Assembly: GCA_002402125.1 (NCBI GenBank)
Contig: NVVG01000010.1
Coordinates: 4,787 to 10,754 of the forward strand
Length of the DNA stretch: 5,968 nucleotides
Direction of reading: 5' to 3'
From: Moraxellaceae bacterium
GTDB lineage: Bacteria > Pseudomonadota > Gammaproteobacteria > Pseudomonadales > Ketobacteraceae
Part shown: one piece after another, positions 1-4,480 of the stretch
Layout: the number at the start of each line of letters is the position of its first letter
Position numbering within the stretch: position 1 is the stretch's first letter
The notes under the pieces: model-generated
Databases searched by the model: none
Told to the model about the DNA's origin: nothing
Seen by the model: only the letters and a program-made list of their open reading frames with translations
Translations under genes and position numbers: made by a program

Positions 1-397
1 ATTGGGTGTATTGGGTTACATTCCTAAATCAACCCGTGGCCAAATCACCCTCAGCGCGTTGAATCTCATATTAGCCGGTGGAACTTACATTCCCAAAACG
101 GCACTTTCGTTAGAACAATCTTTTGAGGGTTCCCACTCTAAAACAATCAATAATCTGGAGCCATCAAGAAGCGTTCGTTCCAATATCACCAACAATGAAG
201 TCAATGAACTGTTAACAAAACGCCAAATTACTATTTTGTCTTGTCTTTCGGAAGGCTTATCAAACAAACATATCGCACGGCAGCTCAATATTGCTGATGG
301 CACGGTGCGCGTTCACATGTCGACAATTTATCGCGTGCTCGGCGTTGAAAACCGTACTCAAGCGGTCGTCAAAGCGAATAAATTAGGTCTCGCCTAA
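1..397 (+). CDS. NarL/FixJ-type response regulator, C-terminal part (5' end outside window)
   Basis: The reading frame is open at the left edge and ends at TAA 395-397, so about 131 residues of the C-terminus are visible. The first residues, GVLGYIPKST, match the last strand of a receiver domain, with the conserved lysine in the PK pair. A linker of about 55 residues follows. Then comes a LuxR-type helix-turn-helix from LTKRQ (about residue 71 of the visible part) through GLSNKHIARQLNIADGTVRVH to LGVENRTQAVVKA. Known for the family: phosphorylation of the receiver by a sensor kinase controls DNA binding and transcription. The usual LTxRE motif reads LTKRQ here, a tolerated change. The TTG at position 2 is not the start, because the receiver domain must begin upstream. 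The gene converges on the PA-like gene, and its target genes cannot be inferred from the window. Confidence 0.93.
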   Translation, partial: LGVLGYIPKSTRGQITLSALNLILAGGTYIPKTALSLEQSFEGSHSKTINNLEPSRSVRSNITNNEVNELLTKRQITILSCLSEGLSNKHIARQLNIADGTVRVHMSTIYRVLGVENRTQAVVKANKLGLA

Positions 398-398
398 A

Positions 399-434
399 AG
401 ATCCCCCAAGAAACAAGCTTTCTTTGGGGGATCT
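399..434. terminator. Shared bidirectional terminator between convergent genes
   Basis: An 11-bp stem starting AGATCCCCCAA pairs with TTGGGGGATCT. It is extended by GAAA/TTTC across a single bulged T and closed by a 5-base loop. It lies 1 bp after the regulator stop and 15 bp after the stop of the minus-strand gene. Read on the minus strand the stem is followed by TTTT, and on the plus strand by the weaker TCATT. It is therefore probably the main terminator of the PA-like gene and also serves the regulator. Confidence 0.88.
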
Positions 435-449
435 CATTACCGTTGCGGC

Positions 450-2876
450 TTATTGAAAAACACCGGAATAATCACAATACTGGAATTCAACATTGTTTAA
501 TCCCGTGTCATCCGTAAAGGTACCTTGCTCAGGTTCGATTCTTGATCGCATACCACAAATGCGATACCCCGCATTATTTGCAGACTTATAGCCCACATAG
601 GAACCATCGGGATCATCGTTTTCAGCGACTAATTCCACATCATCCCCGCATTTAAAACGAATTCCCGTAGCTCCGGCATCATCCGTATCCAAGCCCTGGC
701 GCGGTTCTGATTTTAAATTAAACGCCAACAGGTGTTCGCCCTGCACACAGTTTTTTGCCGTACTCCAAGAGCCCCAGCCGCTATCGCCACCCGCAATAAT
801 CTGTTTATTGCCGTTTCCGTGCTTATCAGAGCAGTACAGCGACACGCGATTCAGGCCGGTATCATCAAATGACGTGCCGTCCACTTTTTGTCGGAATCCT
901 TTGGCATACTGATCAACCGGACACATCACCCAATTGCTCCAAGAACCAAAGTTCGTTCGTGCATCTCCCTGTACCGAAATTTGAGAATGCCAAGAGCGCG
1001 GCAATTCAAGGTTTTCCGTAATCTGTTTGTCACGCGAATTTACCACTTTAACGAATTCATTACCCGTAGGTACTCGACCAACAGCAGGGGTGTACCTATA
1101 GGAATAGTCCGCAGCGTCATAGCTCATATCGAAGCAGGTAACATTATTTTCACAAAACTGAACCGCGGCCATACCTAATTCATCCGTAGCTCTCACAACA
1201 ACCGTTACGTTTGCATCGTCAACCTCAACACCTACCGCTTGTAACGTAGGGTATTGGCTTTTTGTAGTAATAATATGGTATTCCCATTTAGGCTCAAGTT
1301 TCACATCGAGTGCATCGGTACTATCCCCGAGCAATTCTTCTAAACGCTCATCTGGAGCATCTGCATCATGGCGTACTATACCTACATAGGTTTGGGAGGA
1401 GCGAATCACATCACCATTATCATTAATACATAAACTCGCCCGACCTTGACCATCACAAGGAAGCGTCAGCGTCATTTTTATTGCGTCACGCAGGGTCAGC
1501 ACTTTATTTCGATTTAACGGATCCACATAAAATGTTTCCGTTACCAGTGCTTCGTTTTGATCGAAGACAGAATAATTGATTCTTGAATTTTCATTAGCCG
1601 CCATACTGAAGTAAGTCGACCATTCAGATCCAAATTGAATCAGTTCATCATTTTCACCCTGAAAAGGAATCTTCGCTGACTCGACCGTTGTTTCTAAGGA
1701 GATCGCGCCACCCATTTGAAGATATTGCAATTCACTCAGCGATATACAACCCGCATCGTAAGTTAGATCTGATGATGCAGGAACGGGAATACCATTGGGG
1801 TCCAGGGAAAAGGTAAATTCCGGTGCAAAGGCGGGTAATGATCGATTGCCTATTTTTACCTGAAAGATAAGTTCAACGTCTTCTGCTGGCGCCGTACCCA
1901 TATTTTGTACATTGGCGGTAAAGCGTAAATCTGCCGCACAATCTAATTTTGAGATCGTAAGCTGACTCCAGTTAAACTCTTCGGTATTCTGCCCAGAATT
2001 ACCAATTTCAACACCTGATGTATAACTACCACTAATCCCTGCTGACGCAGTCACCGTTACTGATGGCGTAAAGCTCACTGTACTGGTTGCCGATACGGAG
2101 GCTTCCCAGCCTTCGGTTTGGGAGCTAGAACGCGATACACTATGGGTGACCGAAGAACCTATCTTTCCACCCGAGTTATCACGTATCTCTTGCTTTGGCG
2201 TGTATTGATAGCTTTTCAAACGTGCCTCAATCACCGGAAACGCCGAAACCGACGGATGAACCAGTGTTACGTTACCGGTAATAAAACTACTAATTGCTTC
2301 CTCATAATCCGTGTACGGATCACGGTCAGAGCTTTTAATATCGGGATTGGTAAAATAATACGGGATCGGATCGCCATCAAAATACGTCGGCTCCAATACG
2401 TCATAGTCCTGATTTAGTCGCAACAATATATTACGAAAACTACCCGCTACATTTGAGCCCGATTTGTAGAACCGGTGGGTATCACCGTATTCGTCTTTAA
2501 AGGCTGCAGACAAATGATTAATCAATTTATCAAAATTAATAATCACTTCACCATCACCCGCAGAGCGAACAAAGTCATTATCATTCATTGTCTTGTAAGC
2601 CAATTTAAACGGCGAACGCTTATTCTGAGGTGGTTCTACACCATCTTCCTCAAGCTGCGAAAACTGACTCCACTGCTGCTCTGTCATTACCCTTTCAAGG
2701 GTAAAAAACTCCCCGTCTAGATAGTAAAACCCATTGCTCTCTTGGTGATCATAAATGCCATCACCATCTGTATCAACTTCGATATCCGACAATATTTGAT
2801 CTCCACCGCAAGCAATCATTCCCCCAGCCATACCTATTACTAATAGTGTCTCGAGCCATTTTTTTGTTTTTATCAC
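450..2876 (-). CDS. Predicted lipoprotein: protective-antigen-like (binary toxin B) pore-forming protein with C-terminal VMO-I-like domain
   Basis: Unnamed 808-residue protein. Residues 1-23 form a lipoprotein signal ending MIAC, with lipidated C23; Gly at +2 fits the outer membrane. Residues 35-46 (DTDGDGIYDHQE) match the first calcium site of PA. DPYTDYE (186-192) and HPSVSAFPVIEARL match PA DPYSDFE and its follow-on. Residues 257-289 form an amphipathic hairpin where PA has its membrane-inserting loop. NMGTAPAEDV (325-334), FGSEWS (415-420) and LTLRDAI (460-466) continue the alignment. Residues about 509-535 resemble PA domain 3. Residues 640-803 hold three VMO-I-like repeats with DDTGLN at 671 and 789 and DDAGAT at 732. 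Family knowledge: such proteins heptamerise, insert a beta-barrel and translocate toxic enzymes. Odd points are no PA14 domain, lipid anchoring, and an insertion of about 110 residues. The GTG start is set by the lipoprotein signal and the G-rich ribosome site. Toxin, bacteriocidal or self-defence roles remain possible. Confidence 0.85.
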   Translation of the reverse strand: MIKTKKWLETLLVIGMAGGMIACGGDQILSDIEVDTDGDGIYDHQESNGFYYLDGEFFTLERVMTEQQWSQFSQLEEDGVEPPQNKRSPFKLAYKTMNDNDFVRSAGDGEVIINFDKLINHLSAAFKDEYGDTHRFYKSGSNVAGSFRNILLRLNQDYDVLEPTYFDGDPIPYYFTNPDIKSSDRDPYTDYEEAISSFITGNVTLVHPSVSAFPVIEARLKSYQYTPKQEIRDNSGGKIGSSVTHSVSRSSSQTEGWEASVSATSTVSFTPSVTVTASAGISGSYTSGVEIGNSGQNTEEFNWSQLTISKLDCAADLRFTANVQNMGTAPAEDVELIFQVKIGNRSLPAFAPEFTFSLDPNGIPVPASSDLTYDAGCISLSELQYLQMGGAISLETTVESAKIPFQGENDELIQFGSEWSTYFSMAANENSRINYSVFDQNEALVTETFYVDPLNRNKVLTLRDAIKMTLTLPCDGQGRASLCINDNGDVIRSSQTYVGIVRHDADAPDERLEELLGDSTDALDVKLEPKWEYHIITTKSQYPTLQAVGVEVDDANVTVVVRATDELGMAAVQFCENNVTCFDMSYDAADYSYRYTPAVGRVPTGNEFVKVVNSRDKQITENLELPRSWHSQISVQGDARTNFGSWSNWVMCPVDQYAKGFRQKVDGTSFDDTGLNRVSLYCSDKHGNGNKQIIAGGDSGWGSWSTAKNCVQGEHLLAFNLKSEPRQGLDTDDAGATGIRFKCGDDVELVAENDDPDGSYVGYKSANNAGYRICGMRSRIEPEQGTFTDDTGLNNVEFQYCDYSGVFQ

Positions 2877-2880
2877 AGTT

Positions 2881-2887
2881 CCCCCCC
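2881..2887 (-). promoter_or_regulatory. G7 ribosome binding site of the PA-like gene
   Basis: On the minus strand, seven consecutive G lie 4 bases before the GTG start, in GGGGGGGAACTGTG. No other purine-rich site fits this start, and no ATG in frame would keep the lipoprotein signal. A homopolymer in this place could slip and change spacing, though seven bases is short for that. Confidence 0.6.
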
Positions 2888-3177
2888 GTAATTTTCATTA
2901 CTCATATAGTGTCTGCATGCACCTGCACGCGGCGAACACCATATCTTACGGAAGATCCGCTTAGGAATATGACAGACGTCTATAACAGCAGCTATACAGA
3001 TGTTATAGACGTCTGTCATATTCCTCTTAGAGAGCTGGCCCTATAGTCTGGCCACACTTTTATTCAGTGGCGCCACCAAAAAATCATCAATGATACTTAA
3101 GTACAACTTTGATCTGCAAGTGACAAATAGCCCACTATATTCTTCTTCATCTGACCTTTATTGATCATCGCCATAAG
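2888..3177. other. Intergenic region upstream of the PA-like gene
   Basis: No coding sequence is supported here. The stretch holds the perfect inverted repeat at 2963-3025 and a small symmetric motif TGGCC-N9-GGCCA at 3036-3054. It also holds the first copy of TATTGATCA at 3159. I looked on the minus strand for a sigma-70 promoter for the PA-like gene. Only isolated -10-like strings (TAAGAT, TATATG) were found, without a properly spaced -35. The gene may need an activator. Confidence 0.5.
2963..3025. repeat. Perfect 25-bp inverted repeat, 13-nt spacer
   Basis: The left arm is 2963-2987, beginning AGGAATATGACAGACG. The right arm is 3001-3025, ending CGTCTGTCATATTCCT. The arms match at all 25 positions. 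The spacer is 2988-3000. The direct repeat CTTAG lies at each end (2960-2964, overlapping the left arm, and 3026-3030). The inner edge is 87 bp before the GTG of the PA-like gene, in its presumed leader or promoter region. There is no T-run after either side, so it is not a standard terminator. It could be a protein-binding site, a leader hairpin, or a tiny palindromic mobile-element remnant with a target duplication. Confidence 0.9.
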
Positions 3178-3452
3178 CTCAATTCCAACCAAATGCGATC
3201 ACTTGACACCGCTGGATGCGACACAACCTCCCTAGAAACTATTGATTGGATCGATTCACAGATATCGATGTCACACAGAACACAGCATTGACGACTCTTG
3301 ATCTGTTCGACAATCAACTCACAAACATCGATGTCACTCAAAACACGGCATTGACTTTTCTTAACCTAATCAACAATCCGTTAGCATCAGAAACCATCGA
3401 TTACCTAGAATCCCTAGAGGCTATTGATTTGATCGATAATCTTGTTTGGTAA
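3178..3452 (+). pseudogene. Leucine-rich-repeat protein remnant with frameshift, 5' end missing
   Basis: From 3178 one frame reads LNSNQMRSLDT and SLETIDWIDSQ. Near 3256-3262 the repeat pattern moves to another frame, which reads TDIDVTQNTALTTLDL, DNQLTNIDVTQNTAL and ends SLEAIDLIDNLVW, stop 3450-3452. Two repeats of exactly 63 bp (21 residues) are visible at 3261-3323 and 3324-3386. The pattern LxxLDLxxNQLTxIDVTxNTAL is typical of bacterial secreted leucine-rich-repeat proteins. No signal peptide or credible start is present, and a TGA precedes the second frame at 3243-3245. It is therefore a degraded 3' end rather than a working gene. A single-base sequencing error could explain the frameshift but not the missing N-terminus. 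Confidence 0.72.
3229..3437 (+). repeat. 27-bp diverged direct repeat inside the LRR remnant
   Basis: TCCCTAGAAACTATTGATTG at 3229 and TCCCTAGAGGCTATTGATTT at 3411 begin two 27-bp copies (3229-3255 and 3411-3437) that agree at 24 positions. They encode SLETIDWID and SLEAIDLID. The second copy belongs to the C-terminal cap, so the first may mark an older gene end or an internal repeat duplicated from the same unit. Confidence 0.7.
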
Positions 3453-3459
3453 CTTGGGT

Positions 3460-3519
3460 GGTTCAGTCGCAAACATCCCATTTCATGTGAAAAACACCAA
3501 CGCGGTTTTCGACTGAACC
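3460..3519. repeat. 10-bp inverted repeat with 40-nt interior
   Basis: GGTTCAGTCG at 3460-3469 pairs exactly with CGACTGAACC at 3510-3519. It lies 7 bp after the LRR stop codon and 63 bp beyond the stop of the small minus-strand lipoprotein. The long interior and lack of a T-run make it a poor intrinsic terminator. A structured RNA end for either gene is possible. Confidence 0.5.
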
Positions 3520-3582
3520 TTATTGATCAGGCCCTATTGATCATATTGATCAAAACTACAATTCAGAACCTGTAATTTCCGA

Positions 3583-3834
3583 TCAACCACATTGAGCAAT
3601 CTGACCCTTTTTGGTGGCGGCCATAATGCAGCCACGGTCATTATCGGATGCTTTTTTGCAATCGGTCATCATTTCTGACCTGCTCGGCGCCATACTTCCT
3701 AATACCTTTTGAGCGTGTGATACCACTTTGTTACAATCGCTGGCTGGCACAGGGTCATATCTACTACATGCCTGGAGAGACATTACACAAACAAATAATC
3801 CGCCAATACTACAAAATAATTTTTGTGATTTCAT
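3583..3834 (-). CDS. Small predicted lipoprotein with four conserved-looking cysteines
   Basis: This 83-residue protein has a clear lipoprotein signal. MKSQK is followed by a hydrophobic stretch and the lipobox LQAC, with C23 the lipid-modified residue. Serine at +2 predicts the outer membrane. The mature part is only about 60 residues and contains cysteines at 34, 59, 69 and 82, enough for two disulfides in the periplasm. The motif DCNKVVSHAQKVLG and the later DCKKASDNDRGCIMAA suggest a compact helical domain. The ATG start is supported by AAGGA six bases upstream. I do not recognise a named family and assign no function. It stands alone between two gene remnants and has no obvious operon partner. 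The good start signals and intact lipobox argue that it is real. Confidence 0.8.
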   Translation of the reverse strand: MKSQKLFCSIGGLFVCVMSLQACSRYDPVPASDCNKVVSHAQKVLGSMAPSRSEMMTDCKKASDNDRGCIMAATKKGQIAQCG

Positions 3835-3840
3835 CTCTAT

Positions 3841-3845
3841 TCCTT
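3841..3845 (-). promoter_or_regulatory. Ribosome binding site of the small lipoprotein gene
   Basis: AAGGA on the minus strand lies six bases before the ATG at 3834-3832 and decides this start. No well-spaced promoter was evident upstream in 3846-3960. Confidence 0.7.
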
Positions 3846-4202
3846 ATCCGGGAGATTTCCTAGTGGAACGTTAATCTTAGGCTAGTTTCAATTAAATTCT
3901 AGCGTATAGTTTTCCACCTTCTTCCGGGCGAACATAAAAAACTGTCCTAGAAACCTGAAATTGAAAGGGTAATTTATTGACTGAACCCCTTTAAACACAA
4001 TGCCTGTAGCGGCTTTAAAAATGTATTTTTTTAACGGTATTCTTCTATAATTACGGTGTTGTTGTTTTTGATATGAAATAAATTAAACTTCCGCCCAGCT
4101 TCATTTTTAAACACTTATTCAGGCTTTCCTATCGATTGTGTTGGCGCTTAATACAATAACTATTGGCTATATATCGCAGCTTCTTGAATTCATTGCTAAT
4201 GC
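3846..4202. other. AT-rich intergenic stretch
   Basis: I see no supported coding sequence here. The stretch is AT-rich with several T-runs, and short open frames lack ribosome sites and recognisable motifs. It presumably contains the promoter of the small lipoprotein on the minus strand. It also holds the eroded upstream part of the PEP-CTERM remnant on the plus strand. Neither promoter could be placed with confidence. Confidence 0.5.
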
Positions 4203-4380
4203 TTGATTGGTATACAGTTTGCCTTCTTGTTACTTGGATCAACAGCGTTGGCAACACCTCCTATACGACGGCCAGTAATGCAAACACACCTGGAAGCACT
4301 CATCACATCTTAGAAGATTTAGATTTGGCCTTGGTCTCGCTGGTTTAGGTTTTTCTCGTCACAAGAAAGCTAAGGTTTAA
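4203..4380 (+). pseudogene. PEP-CTERM protein remnant: signal peptide and sorting tail with the middle lost
   Basis: The frame at 4203-4313 encodes IGIQFAFLLLGSTALATPP, the hydrophobic core and ALA cleavage site of a signal peptide, and stops at TAG 4311-4313. In a different frame, 4327-4380 encodes GLGLAGLGFSRHKKAKV and a stop. That is the typical end of an exosortase substrate: a glycine/leucine-rich transmembrane segment and a basic tail. Only about 73 bp separate the two parts, too little for a mature protein. A TPGST string in the third frame (4286-4300) may be the worn PEP motif region. Family knowledge: PEP-CTERM proteins are exported by Sec, then cleaved by exosortase and often linked to exopolysaccharide. 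The most likely story is an internal deletion with frameshifts. No start codon with a ribosome site remains. Confidence 0.68.
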
Positions 4381-4404
4381 CTAGCTAAGGAAAGGAAGTT
4401 TAAA

Positions 4405-4421
4405 ACCGACGATTTGTCGGT
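4405..4421 (-). terminator. Second terminator after the TSP3 gene
   Basis: On the minus strand ACCGAC-N5-GTCGGT is followed directly by TTTTAAAC, the classical stem plus T-run. It lies about 25 bp beyond the first hairpin and so forms a tandem pair. On the plus strand the T-run is missing, so it serves the minus-strand gene. Confidence 0.72.
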
Positions 4422-4445
4422 ATTGAATTATCAGCTTTAAAATCG

Positions 4446-4468
4446 CCCCCCTGTTCAAGTCAGGGGGG
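4446..4468 (-). terminator. First terminator after the TSP3 gene
   Basis: An 8-bp stem CCCCCCTG/CAGGGGGG with a 7-base loop lies 12 bp past the stop codon. On the minus strand it is followed by CGATTTTAAA, a short T-run. Confidence 0.8.
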
Positions 4469-4480
4469 GACACCATTCTT

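Larger units (their letters stand above)
3151..3552. repeat. Four TATTGATCA copies flanking the LRR remnant
   Basis: Identical 9-mers start at 3159, 3521, 3535 and 3544. The first and second extend to 17-bp near-copies (3151-3167 and 3513-3529) agreeing at 15 of 17 positions, one on each side of the LRR remnant. The last three are clustered within 32 bp. The core TGATCA is a palindrome. Their function is unknown; they could be binding sites or leftovers of recombination around the remnant. Confidence 0.55.

Noticed and set aside
888..2720. Plus-strand open frames opposite the PA-like gene
   Set aside because: They are short, lack motifs and ribosome sites, and the minus-strand frame is strongly supported by domain order.
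2963..3025. Inverted repeat as an integron attC site or intrinsic terminator
   Set aside because: The attC core triplet sites are missing at the outer ends, the arms are perfectly paired without the usual extrahelical bases, and no T-run follows on either strand.
2846..3046. 66-residue plus-strand open frame across the inverted repeat
   Set aside because: It overlaps the lipoprotein signal region of the PA-like gene on the other strand and has no recognisable features.
3246..3452. LRR frame as an intact 68-residue gene from TTG
   Set aside because: LRR coding continues upstream in another frame and there is no signal peptide or start signal, so it is a remnant.
3521..3552. TATTGATCA cluster as IHF sites or a CRISPR-like array
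   Set aside because: The IHF consensus needs a TTR at fixed spacing, which is lacking, and the spacing is too short and irregular for CRISPR.
4163..4348. 61-residue plus-strand open frame
   Set aside because: It cuts across the signal peptide and sorting tail, which lie in the other two frames, and begins at a TTG without a ribosome site.
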